From NCBI GenBank assembly GCA_937960895.1, contig CALCJD010000076.1:1-55162 (forward strand): a DNA stretch of 55,162 nt. The letters are read 5' to 3'. A program made the position numbers and the translations under genes. Positions within the stretch are counted from its first letter, which is position 1. Each line of letters begins with the position of its first letter. Of the stretch, positions 26,163-33,939 are shown piece by piece. Source of the stretch: an uncultured Spartobacteria bacterium. Its GTDB lineage: Bacteria > Verrucomicrobiota > Verrucomicrobiia > Chthoniobacterales > Terrimicrobiaceae. The notes under the pieces were generated by a model. The model was not told the origin of the DNA. It worked only from the letters and a program-made list of their open reading frames with translations, and did no database searches.

Positions 26163-27223
26163 TGCCTAAAAAAGGCGAAAAAAAATCCGCGGTTTCTTCC
26201 CGGCGGCCTGTTTCGTACGGCGGAGGACTGGGCACCGCGCGGGCCGCCCGGCCGCCCGTGGTGCGCATGGTGCGCATTCACGATCTGCTCGCGGCGGGAA
26301 AGTACCCTAATTGTTCCACCTTGGCGCGGGAGTTCGAGGTGTCGACCAAGACGATCCAGCGGGACATCGAGTTCATGCGGGACCAATTGGCCCTGCCGAT
26401 CGAGTACGACGGTCCGCGTCACGGATTTTATTACGCCGGAACGGTGGCGCAGTTTCCCATGATCACGGTGAGCGAGGGCGAACTGGTGGCCCTTCTCGTG
26501 GCCCAGAAGGCCGTGGAGCAATACCGGGGCACGTCCTTCGAAAAACCCCTTCATGCCGCCTTTGAAAAGCTGGTCGCCAGCCTCGGCGACGAAGCCAATG
26601 TGTCCCTGCACGAGCTTTCCGAGGCGGTGTCCTTCCGCTCGGCCGGGGTGCCCAGGTCCCAGATCGAGGTGTTTGAGCTCCTGGCGGAGGCGGTGATGGC
26701 CTGCCGCACGGTAGAGTTTGATTATCTGTCGTTGCGGGCGGAGACGCGGGAACGCCGCCGGGTCGAGCCCTATCATCTGGCCTGCATCAGCAACCAATGG
26801 TATCTCATCGGGCGCGATCTGGCGCGCAACGGGCTCCGCACCTTTGCGCTCACCCGCATCGAAAACGCCCGGGATCTGGGCCTGCCCTTCGAGCGGCCGG
26901 CGGATTTTTCAGCCGCCAAAATGCTTGCGGACAGTTTTTCGGCCTTCGAGGCGGGAAAACCCGAGAGGGTCCGCATCCGCTTCGACGCCTTTGCCGCCCG
27001 GTTGGTGGCGGAGCGCCAGTGGCACAAGTCGCAAAAACTGCGTCCTCTCGTCGGAGGAGGGGCCGAACTGACCATGAAGGTCGGGGTGGCCCCGGACCTG
27101 GAGAGCTGGGTTCTGGGCTGGGGAGGGCATGCCGAGGTGCTCGAACCGTCCTCCCTGCGCGAAAAGATTGCCGCCGAGGTCCTGGCCATGAGCCGGAGGT
27201 ATGGAGGGGCCGACGGCCCGTAG
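26162..27223 (+). CDS. YafY/WYL-domain transcriptional regulator
   Basis: A 353-residue regulator. After a basic, Gly-rich N-terminal tail, residues about 38-75 form an HTH of the DeoR/HTH_11 type (CSTLAREFEVSTKTIQRDIEFM). A WYL domain follows (about 175-245; ACRTVEFDYLSL and PYHLACISNQWYLIGRDLARNGLRTF show the conserved core), then a WCX-like C-terminal domain. WYL proteins sense ligands such as nucleic acid and often control defence or stress genes. The adjacent palindrome suggests autoregulation. There is almost no leader, so translation may be leaderless. Confidence 0.87.
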   Translation: MPKKGEKKSAVSSRRPVSYGGGLGTARAARPPVVRMVRIHDLLAAGKYPNCSTLAREFEVSTKTIQRDIEFMRDQLALPIEYDGPRHGFYYAGTVAQFPMITVSEGELVALLVAQKAVEQYRGTSFEKPLHAAFEKLVASLGDEANVSLHELSEAVSFRSAGVPRSQIEVFELLAEAVMACRTVEFDYLSLRAETRERRRVEPYHLACISNQWYLIGRDLARNGLRTFALTRIENARDLGLPFERPADFSAAKMLADSFSAFEAGKPERVRIRFDAFAARLVAERQWHKSQKLRPLVGGGAELTMKVGVAPDLESWVLGWGGHAEVLEPSSLREKIAAEVLAMSRRYGGADGP

Positions 27224-27229
27224 CCCCCC

Positions 27230-27247
27230 GGGGGCGCCCCCCCTTTT
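27230..27247 (+). terminator. GC-rich terminator-like palindrome after the WYL gene
   Basis: GGGGGC (27230-27235) meets GCCCCC (27236-27241), followed by CC and a short T-run (27244-27247). The hairpin must open at its centre to form a loop. It starts 7 bp after the stop. A moderate terminator is likely. Confidence 0.45.
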
Positions 27248-27325
27248 GTGCAAATCCCTGCCAATTTTTCCCTTCTGCATCGTTTTGCTTGATGCCCGGG
27301 AAGGAAAACGGGAAAACGTCACACC

Positions 27326-27871
27326 ATGACCGTAACCGCCGATCCGACAGCCACCACCGAGCGTCAGGCTGACAAGGTGACGCCGGAAATTGAAGCGGAG
27401 ATCGATGAGATCATTTCGCACTATCCGGTGTCCAAACGCAGCGCCTCGCTGCCCCTTCTGCATTACTGGCAGAATCATTTTGGATATGTGGACGACAGTG
27501 GCATTGAATGGATTGCCGCCAAGCTGGAACTCCAGCCCATCAACATCCTCGAACTGGTGACCTTTTACCCGTGGTTCCGCCGCCAGGCCGCTGGCAAGAC
27601 GATCATCCGCGTCTGCCGCACGCTCGCCTGCGCGATGGCCGGAAGCTACGAGGTGCGCGAAAAATTCTGCAAGGCGGTCGGACTCGATCCGCATGAGGAA
27701 CATCACGGTTTCGGCTGCGCGCCCCCGACCACCAAGGACGGCAAGTTCAGTGTGGAATTTGTCGAGTGCCTGGCCAGCTGCGGCAGCGCCCCGGTGGCCC
27801 TCATCAACGACACCCTTTACGAAAACATCACTCCCGAATCCGTTCCCGGCATCGTGGAAAAATTGAAATGA
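27326..27871 (+). CDS. nuoE: NADH-quinone oxidoreductase subunit E
   Basis: A 181-residue subunit of the NADH-input module of complex I. The thioredoxin-like [2Fe-2S] site is shown by CRTLAC (C-x4-C) and CLASC (C-x3-C), and ISHYPVSKRSASLPLLHYWQ is a typical NuoE N-terminus. It overlaps nuoF by ATGA. In principle this pair could also serve a NAD-linked hydrogenase or formate dehydrogenase, but the sequence looks like standard NuoE. Confidence 0.92.
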   Translation: MTVTADPTATTERQADKVTPEIEAEIDEIISHYPVSKRSASLPLLHYWQNHFGYVDDSGIEWIAAKLELQPINILELVTFYPWFRRQAAGKTIIRVCRTLACAMAGSYEVREKFCKAVGLDPHEEHHGFGCAPPTTKDGKFSVEFVECLASCGSAPVALINDTLYENITPESVPGIVEKLK

Positions 27872-29235
27872 CTGCGACCGCCAAGCCCTTTGTCATGCCG
27901 GCGCCCCACCCGAAGGAACGCCGCATCATTTTCGGAAACCTGAGCATCCCGGGGTACGATCCGTCGATCGACACCTACCTGAAACACGGGGGGTACGAGT
28001 CGCTGAAGAAGGCGCTCACCATGAAGCCTTCCGAGATCGTTGATGCCGTGAAGGCTTCGAATCTGCGCGGCCGCGGCGGAGCCGGCTTCCCGTGCGGTGC
28101 CAAATGGAGCTTCATCAAATACGACGACGGCAAACCGCACTACATCGTCGTCAACGGCGACGAGTCCGAACCGGGCACGTTCAAGGATCGCTACATTCTC
28201 CATTACGATCCGCATCAGCTGATCGAGGGACTGGTCATCGCCGCCTACGCCACCAACACCCACCTCTGCTACATCTACATCCGCTGCGAGTTTCCCGAGG
28301 CGGCCAAGATCGTCTGGAACGCCATCAAGGAGGCGCGGGCGAGGGGATTTGTCGGCAAGAATGTCTGCGGTTCGGGTTTCGACGTGGACATTTACGTCCA
28401 CCAGGGAGCCGGCGCCTACATCTGCGGAGAAGAAACCAGCCTGCTCGAATCCCTCGAAGGCAAGCGTCCGTATCCGCGCATCAAACCGCCCTATTTCCCC
28501 GCGGTGCTCGGCCTCTACATGAAGCCGACCATCGTGAACAACGTGGAAACCATCTGCCACGTGAAGCACATCATCCGCCTGGGACCCGAGGAATACGCCA
28601 AAATGGGCACGCCCGGCGACGGCGGCACGCGCACCATGTGCGTGAGCGGCGACGTGATGAAGCCCGGCTTCTACGAACTGCCCGCCGGGGCGGTGACGCT
28701 CGGCGAACTGATTTACGACGTGTGTGGCGGACTCAAACCCGGCCGCAAACTCAAGGCGGTCATTCCGGGCGGAAGTTCCGCGAAGGTCTTGCGCGCCGGC
28801 GAGAAGTTCAAAATCAAGGTCAAGGGTCCGGACGGCCAGATGGTCGACAAGGAGATCGACGTGCTGGATGTCGTCATGGACGCCTCCAGCCTCGCCGCGG
28901 TCGGCACCATGGTGGGCAGCGGCGGAGTCATGGTGATGGACGATTCGCGCGAGATGGTCTGGGCGCTCAACAACCTGAACCAGTTTTACGCGCACGAAAG
29001 CTGCGGCCAGTGCACGCCCTGCCGCGAAGGCAGCCTCTGGATGTCGAAGATCACCACACGCATGCTCAAGGGCGGTGCGGTGGAAAACGATCCCAAGATG
29101 CTCAAGAGCGTGGCCGACAACATTGCCGGCCGCACGGTCTGCGCCTTCGGTGAGGCGTGTTCTTGGCCGACCCAGAGCTTCCTCACGAAGTTCCCCGAGG
29201 AATTCGAAGCGCTCGCGACCGGACAAAAGAGCTGA
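27868..29235 (+). CDS. nuoF: NADH-quinone oxidoreductase subunit F
   Basis: A 455-residue flavoprotein that takes electrons from NADH. RGRGGAGFPCGAKWSF and VNGDESEPGTFKDR form the NADH/FMN site, GAYICGEETSLLESLEGKRP is conserved FMN-domain sequence, and SCGQCTPCREG plus a later Cys (TVCAFGEAC) bind the N3 [4Fe-4S] cluster. The ATG at 27868 overlaps the nuoE stop. No nuoG follows; the next gene is an unrelated PBP homologue 86 bp on, so NuoG must be encoded elsewhere. Confidence 0.94.
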   Translation: MTATAKPFVMPAPHPKERRIIFGNLSIPGYDPSIDTYLKHGGYESLKKALTMKPSEIVDAVKASNLRGRGGAGFPCGAKWSFIKYDDGKPHYIVVNGDESEPGTFKDRYILHYDPHQLIEGLVIAAYATNTHLCYIYIRCEFPEAAKIVWNAIKEARARGFVGKNVCGSGFDVDIYVHQGAGAYICGEETSLLESLEGKRPYPRIKPPYFPAVLGLYMKPTIVNNVETICHVKHIIRLGPEEYAKMGTPGDGGTRTMCVSGDVMKPGFYELPAGAVTLGELIYDVCGGLKPGRKLKAVIPGGSSAKVLRAGEKFKIKVKGPDGQMVDKEIDVLDVVMDASSLAAVGTMVGSGGVMVMDDSREMVWALNNLNQFYAHESCGQCTPCREGSLWMSKITTRMLKGGAVENDPKMLKSVADNIAGRTVCAFGEACSWPTQSFLTKFPEEFEALATGQKS

Positions 29236-29321
29236 TTCCATGAAACGGCGGGTGGAGAACGGAGCTTCCCCCCATCCGCCTGATTTTTTCCTGGAACTCC
29301 AGGCCGGCCGCATGGCTGGGC

Positions 29322-30629
29322 TTGGTGATTGCGGTTGTTTTCCCGGGAGTGACAGCCTTGGGCGCCCCTACCGGGAAGTTCTGCGATCGCAATGGAGTCC
29401 TCCTGATGGAGGTCGGGTGGAATCCCGACGGATCCGTTGTCCGGAAGTTTCCCCTGAAGGCCTTCGCCGCGCACCTGCTTTCCGACCTGCGGTCCGACGC
29501 CCTTCCCCGGGACGGAGAGACGGTTTTTCTCACCATCGACGCCCGGGTGCAAATGGCCACCGAGAAGGCCCTGCGCGCCGTGCCGAGGGGCTGCGCCGTG
29601 GTGGTGGACCCCCGGACGGGAGACGTGCTGGCCATGGCTTCCGTGCCTTCCTTTGACCCGGGGAAGGCCGACGATCCGAATCTGTCGTCGGACGAAACCC
29701 ATCCGCTGAACAATCGTGCGGCCGCCACCTATCCGCCCGGAGCCCTGTATCTGCCGGTCACCCTGCTGGCGGGAATCTCCCCCGGCCTGGACTCCTTTGA
29801 GCACACCTGTACCGGTTCACGCCGGTTCGGCGACAAGGTCATGAGGTGCTGGAAGAATGGGGAGGGGGGCGGCCACGGGCCCCAGATCCTCGCGGACGGC
29901 CTGAAAAATTCCTGCAACACCTTTTTCTGCGATCTGGGCGTGGCTGTCGGACCGCAGAAGATCGTGGAGACGGCGGAGGTGCTTGGACTGGGACGGCCAG
30001 GCGGCCTGCCCTTGAAAACGGAGGCTTCCGGAAATACCGGCGGCCCGAATTCCCCCGCCGTACTCGGCCCCGGGGAAACCTGGACGGATGCCCGCACGGC
30101 CACCATGGCCCTCGGTCTGGGATCCCTGATGGTTACGCCGATTCAGATGGCCTCCCTCGCGGCCACCCTGGCCGACGGACAGGCGGTCTGTCCGTTGCGA
30201 TTGATTGATCGGGTGGTGAAGGCTAATGGAACAACGGTCCGCCCCGAACCACCAGGCCGCACGAGTCTGGAAAAACTCGGTCTGAGTCGGGATAAAGTCC
30301 GGCCTGTCCGGGCCGGCCTGTTGGCCTCGGTCAACGGGGCGGGCGGGAATGCTCAAAAAGGTCGGATTTCCGGATTCTCCGTGGGAGGACGCACGGGGAC
30401 CGCGCAATTCTGGCGGCGGGGGGAGAAGGAGCGTGTTGCGGCTTTTCTGGGTTTTGCGGAGTCGGAGGACCGCAGCTATGCCTTCAGCGTGTTTGTCGAA
30501 GGCGCCAAATCCGGCGGCGCGGTGGCCGCGCCTCTCGCGGCCCGTATTCTCAGTTCCATCGGAGAATTCGGACCCGCTCCCTTGGAACCGGCGAAAGGGT
30601 CGTCGGTCTTCGTCGAAACGCTGGAATAG
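29322..30629 (+). CDS. Catalytically degenerate penicillin-binding-protein homologue
   Basis: A roughly 435-residue protein with the transpeptidase fold of FtsI/PBP2 enzymes. VFLTIDARVQMATEKAL, then VVDPRTGDVLAMASVPSFDP, are standard. At the active site YPPGSTFKPVT is replaced by YPPGALYLPVT, so both the nucleophile Ser (Ala 141) and the Lys (Leu 144) are lost. SCN (197-199) is intact and KTG is RTG (357-359). The usual dimerisation domain is missing. The N-terminus is unclear: only TTG 29322 or GTG 29325 begin in frame, although upstream codons (RLIFSWNSRPAAWLG) would complete a signal anchor, so a non-standard start or a frame error is possible. It probably binds, rather than crosslinks, peptidoglycan. 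Confidence 0.75.
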   Translation: MVIAVVFPGVTALGAPTGKFCDRNGVLLMEVGWNPDGSVVRKFPLKAFAAHLLSDLRSDALPRDGETVFLTIDARVQMATEKALRAVPRGCAVVVDPRTGDVLAMASVPSFDPGKADDPNLSSDETHPLNNRAAATYPPGALYLPVTLLAGISPGLDSFEHTCTGSRRFGDKVMRCWKNGEGGGHGPQILADGLKNSCNTFFCDLGVAVGPQKIVETAEVLGLGRPGGLPLKTEASGNTGGPNSPAVLGPGETWTDARTATMALGLGSLMVTPIQMASLAATLADGQAVCPLRLIDRVVKANGTTVRPEPPGRTSLEKLGLSRDKVRPVRAGLLASVNGAGGNAQKGRISGFSVGGRTGTAQFWRRGEKERVAAFLGFAESEDRSYAFSVFVEGAKSGGAVAAPLAARILSSIGEFGPAPLEPAKGSSVFVETLE

Positions 30630-30677
30630 CGCGCCGCGCGGGAAGAGGCTTTTGCGCCTCCGAACGGTTCCCTGCGC

Positions 30678-31235
30678 CTACGCCACCTTGCGGAACTCGA
30701 AGACGTTGATCGGAGGCAGATTCAGCGGGCAGTAGGTGCGGCCCTCGAGTTTGAAAAGATGACTGTGTTCGCAGAGTTGGTCGGTCACCTGATAGGTGAT
30801 GAACCGGCTCTCGTTGTGCATCGCATTGGCGATGTTCTGCAGGATGGCGTTGCGGGTTTTTTCGGGCACCACAAGAAAGGGGATCCCGGAAACCACGTAA
30901 TCACATTGTGTATGACCCTCCTGGGCCAGCACCTCGGGAAGATGCAGGGCGTCGGAGTGAAACACGCTCACCCGCCTGTCCCCGGCAAATTGCTTGCGGA
31001 GGTGTTTCACAAATTCCTCGTCCAGCTCCATGAGAATGAGTTTGGACTCGCGATCCATGCGCTTGAGGATCTGCCGGGTGTGACAGCCTTCACCGGGCCC
31101 CAATTCCACCACGACGCGGGGCTTGGAAAAATCCATCCGTTTGGCGGTCTGACGGGTCAGAAACGGGGAACTCGGCACGACATAACCGACACGCAGGGGA
31201 TTCGCGAGAACGCGTTTGAAAAAGAGGAGGCTCAT
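30678..31235 (-). CDS. SAM-dependent methyltransferase, PmtA-like
   Basis: A 185-residue class I methyltransferase. The N-terminus YVVPSSPFLTRQTAKRMDF and the SAM loop VVVELGPGEGCHTRQIL resemble phospholipid N-methyltransferases (PmtA) and the related rRNA dimethylase group. ILMELDEEFVKHLRK is the acidic motif after strand 2 and YVVSGIPFLVVP is the motif IV region. Methylation of phosphatidylethanolamine is a reasonable guess. It is convergent to the PBP homologue and stands alone on its strand. Confidence 0.8.
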   Translation of the reverse strand: MSLLFFKRVLANPLRVGYVVPSSPFLTRQTAKRMDFSKPRVVVELGPGEGCHTRQILKRMDRESKLILMELDEEFVKHLRKQFAGDRRVSVFHSDALHLPEVLAQEGHTQCDYVVSGIPFLVVPEKTRNAILQNIANAMHNESRFITYQVTDQLCEHSHLFKLEGRTYCPLNLPPINVFEFRKVA

Positions 31236-31432
31236 GCAGAAAGGGCAAGGTGAAGCGAGATCGGCCCGGCGTCAATAGTCGAGGAGGACGGAGGAGCCGG
31301 GCAAACGGTTGCAACGACGGCCTGGGCTCTCAGGCCGCGCCCCGGAAGGAACGGGAGAGGGGGAAAGCCGGAGAATCTGTTTTCTCCCGTGCCCGATACA
31401 CGCGGTCGCCGATCTCGCCGCGATATGGTGGC

Positions 31433-31657
31433 ATGAAACCACTTGGAATCATCTTGATCATTGTCGGAGTTCTGGCCCTCGCCCTGCCCTACATCCCGTT
31501 TACCAAAAAGGAAAAGGTTCTGGATATCGGACCCATTGAGGCCGTGACGGAAAAGCAGGAGCGCATTCCGGTCTCCCCCATTGTGGGCGGGGTGCTCCTT
31601 CTCGCGGGCGCGGGCATCACCATTGCCGCAATGAATTCCCGGAGGACGGCGGTCTAA
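31433..31657 (+). CDS. DUF3185-family mini membrane protein
   Basis: A 74-residue protein with two membrane segments (residues 4-22 and 48-66). The pattern MKPLGIILIIVGVLAL, then KEKVLDIGPIEA and PVSPIVGGVLLLAG, matches DUF3185. ATG 31433 starts the first helix directly; the open frame upstream is not credible. Its function is unknown. It lies upstream of the DUF3309 and transglutaminase genes on the same strand, separated by a hairpin. Confidence 0.8.
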   Translation: MKPLGIILIIVGVLALALPYIPFTKKEKVLDIGPIEAVTEKQERIPVSPIVGGVLLLAGAGITIAAMNSRRTAV

Positions 31658-31695
31658 ACCGCGTCCCCTTCCCGTCTCCCGGCTTGCGGATCCTC

Positions 31696-31714
31696 CGGTC
31701 CCCTCAGGGGACCG
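31696..31714. other. Perfect 8-bp hairpin between two mini-genes
   Basis: CGGTCCCC-TCA-GGGGACCG is a perfect stem-loop in the gap between the DUF3185 and DUF3309 genes. No T-run follows in either direction, so it is not a clear intrinsic terminator. It may be a transcript-stability element or an operator. Confidence 0.5.
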
Positions 31715-31784
31715 CCTGATCCACCGCTCGGTGAGATGCCCACACGCAACGCCCGCGGGCTCTGCGAAGGGAGGGAAAAAACTT

Positions 31785-31937
31785 ATGAGCACCATTCTTC
31801 TTGTCGTTCTTATTCTTCTCCTCATTTCCGCGCTGCCCACGTGGCCATACAGTTCGGGATGGGGATATTATCCCAGCGGGGGCCTCGGGCTGATCGTGTT
31901 GATCGTTCTCATTCTGGCGTTGCTGCGCGTTTTCTAG
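31785..31937 (+). CDS. DUF3309-family mini membrane protein
   Basis: A 50-residue protein, MSTILLVVLILLLISALPTW then PYSSGWGYYPSGGLGLIVLI, that matches the highly conserved DUF3309 pattern: two short helices around a Tyr/Gly-rich turn. ATG 31785 is preceded by GGGAGGG. It ends three bases before the first transglutaminase-like gene, so it probably shares its transcript. Function is unknown. Confidence 0.85.
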   Translation: MSTILLVVLILLLISALPTWPYSSGWGYYPSGGLGLIVLIVLILALLRVF

Positions 31938-31940
31938 TCC

Positions 31941-32798
31941 ATGAGGTTTCGCGTATCCTGCCGGATCAAATACGAGATCCGTCCGCCGGTGACGCTCCTC
32001 TTTGCCATTCGGCCCCGCGCCTCGGATTTTCAGAGGGTGGTTCAGGAACGTCTGGTCCTCTCGCCGCGCGTCGGAACCGAGGTGGTCATCACCGAGCCGG
32101 ACCACAACCGTTTTGATCGGGTGCGGGTCACGGAGGGACGGGAGCTGACGGTCCGCTACGAGGCGGAGGTCGAACGGGATTATTATCTGTTCGATCCGGA
32201 AACCCTGCGGAAGGTCCCGCCCGCCCACCTGAATCAGGCGCAGCTTCCCTTCTTGCTGCCCAGCCGGTATTGCCAGTCGGATCGCCTGGCGCGTTTTGCC
32301 TGGCAGAAATTCGGGGCCATCACGGACGTCTATGACCAGGTCCTGGCGATCACCGACTGGATCCACACGAATGTCGAATATGTTCCGGGATCGACCAATT
32401 CCTCGACATCCGCGTATGACACGCCGATGGAGTGTGCGGGGGTGTGCCGGGATTTTGCGCATTTGGGCATTGCGCTTTGCCGGGCCTTGACCATTCCCGC
32501 GCGGTATTTTGCGGGTTATGCCCATCAGTTGAATCCGCCGGACTTTCACGCCTGTTTCGAGGCGTTCATCGGGGGCCATTGGATTCTTTTCGACGCCACC
32601 CGGCTGGCTCCGCCCAACGGACTGGTCCGGATCGGATCGGGACGGGATGCCGCCGACGTTTCCGTCTGCACGGCCTTTGGTATCGCCCGATCGGTGAAAC
32701 AGGACATCCGCTGCGAATGCCTTGATGCCGGCTTTCAGCCGATCGGCGGGGACGAAATCCGTCGGAGCGCCTTTTCCCTCGAGGGCGAGCGGACATGA
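31941..32798 (+). CDS. Transglutaminase-like cysteine peptidase family protein (first of a pair)
   Basis: A 285-residue protein without a signal peptide. An N-terminal beta domain (about residues 1-110) is followed by a transglutaminase core: GVCRDFAHLGIAL carries the catalytic Cys (about 169), DFHACFEAF the His, and WILFDATR the Asp. Such proteins are usually proteases or amide-bond hydrolases rather than true transglutaminases. It overlaps the next, related gene by ATGA and follows the DUF3309 gene closely. Confidence 0.88.
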   Translation: MRFRVSCRIKYEIRPPVTLLFAIRPRASDFQRVVQERLVLSPRVGTEVVITEPDHNRFDRVRVTEGRELTVRYEAEVERDYYLFDPETLRKVPPAHLNQAQLPFLLPSRYCQSDRLARFAWQKFGAITDVYDQVLAITDWIHTNVEYVPGSTNSSTSAYDTPMECAGVCRDFAHLGIALCRALTIPARYFAGYAHQLNPPDFHACFEAFIGGHWILFDATRLAPPNGLVRIGSGRDAADVSVCTAFGIARSVKQDIRCECLDAGFQPIGGDEIRRSAFSLEGERT

Positions 32799-33706
32799 AC
32801 CGTCGCCGCATCGTTCACACCACCCTCTACCGGTATGCCGCGCCGGTTTCCTTCGGCCGGCACCGCATGGTGGTGCGACCGCGGGAAGGACACGACCTCC
32901 AGGTCGAGCACCTCGAACTCACCATCGAACCCGCGGCCAGCTTGAGCTGGCATCGGGATCTGTTTGGAAATTCCATCGCGGTGGCGGTTTTTTCGGAATC
33001 GGCGGACCGGCTTTTGATCCGGAACGATGTGACCGTCTGTCGTCGGGATGTGCCTTCCCATCGCGGACTGCTTGACGCGCTGCCGGTTCGTTTTCCCGTA
33101 GAGTACCCGCCGGGGGAACTGCCGGTGGCGGAGGGCTATCGCGCTCCGGTTTACCCCGGGGAGGCCGAAGGGTTGGCCCAATGGGCGCGGGAACGTTTTG
33201 CCCCCGGGTCCGGCGACGACGCCGTGGCGCTGGTGCACACGATGGGACTCTGGATTTACCAAAACATCCGCTACCGGCGGCGCGAAGAACGCGGCGTGCA
33301 GTCCCCGCTGGAAACCCTGCGTCTCGCGGCGGGTTCCTGCCGGGACATGGCGACCCTGCTGCTGGAGGCGGCGCGGAGTCTCGGCATTGCCGCGCGTTTT
33401 GCCAGCGGGTATCTGGACAGCGCCGCTTCCGCCGCCGGTCGGGCCGCCACCCATGCCTGGACGGAGGTTTATTTTCCCGAGCACGGATGGTTCGGCTTTG
33501 ATCCGACCCTGGGCGAGGGAACCTCGCACAAGCACATCGTCACCGGGGTGAGCTCTCATCCGCGCGGGGTGATGCCGGTGAGCGGGTCCTATTCGGGACC
33601 GCGCGAGCATTATCTGGACATGACCGTGACGGTGAAAATGGAGCCGCTTCCGATGCCTCCCGCCGGCGGCATACAACCGGACATCCTTGTGCCTGCGAAT
33701 GCTTAG
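32795..33706 (+). CDS. Transglutaminase-like protein (second of a pair)
   Basis: A 303-residue protein. An N-terminal bacterial transglutaminase-like domain (RRIVHTTLYRYAAPVSFGRH, residues 3-22) leads into a core with GSCRDMATLLLEAAR (catalytic Cys about 182), THAWTEVYF (His) and FGFDPTLG (Asp). The triad is complete. It differs from its neighbour in the N-terminal part, so it is not a recent duplication. The two overlap by 4 bp. Tandem pairs of this kind are known in bacteria, but their substrate is not. Confidence 0.88.
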   Translation: MNRRRIVHTTLYRYAAPVSFGRHRMVVRPREGHDLQVEHLELTIEPAASLSWHRDLFGNSIAVAVFSESADRLLIRNDVTVCRRDVPSHRGLLDALPVRFPVEYPPGELPVAEGYRAPVYPGEAEGLAQWARERFAPGSGDDAVALVHTMGLWIYQNIRYRRREERGVQSPLETLRLAAGSCRDMATLLLEAARSLGIAARFASGYLDSAASAAGRAATHAWTEVYFPEHGWFGFDPTLGEGTSHKHIVTGVSSHPRGVMPVSGSYSGPREHYLDMTVTVKMEPLPMPPAGGIQPDILVPANA

Positions 33707-33721
33707 GGAACACGTCACTCC

Positions 33722-33901
33722 ATGAAAACATTCCCGATTTGCTTTTCCGCCCTGGTGCTTTCCTCCGTTTTCCTGCTGGGCGGCTGCATTCACATCAAAC
33801 ACGAGGGACGGGATCGCGTCACCCGGACGACCACCACCACGACGAGCGGAGAGATCGCGCCCTCGACCACGGTTCAAAGAACCACGGTGGTGGACCGGTA
33901 G
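33722..33901 (+). CDS. Tiny predicted lipoprotein
   Basis: A 59-residue protein: signal peptide MKTFPICFSALVLSSVFLLG with lipobox LLGGC (Cys 22), then a short tail rich in Thr (a run of six Thr), Ser and charged residues. It would be a lipid-anchored peptide of about 38 residues. It begins 15 bp after the second transglutaminase gene, so it is probably in that operon. It is easy to miss because of its length. No family recognised. Confidence 0.65.
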   Translation: MKTFPICFSALVLSSVFLLGGCIHIKHEGRDRVTRTTTTTTSGEIAPSTTVQRTTVVDR

Positions 33902-33939
33902 AAATCGGCCCGAAACAGGACGAAGGTCCCGGCTTGGCG

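Noticed and set aside
30640..30665. Hairpin GAGGC-TTTTGC-GCCTC between convergent genes as a terminator
   Set aside because: Short stem and no T-run on either strand.
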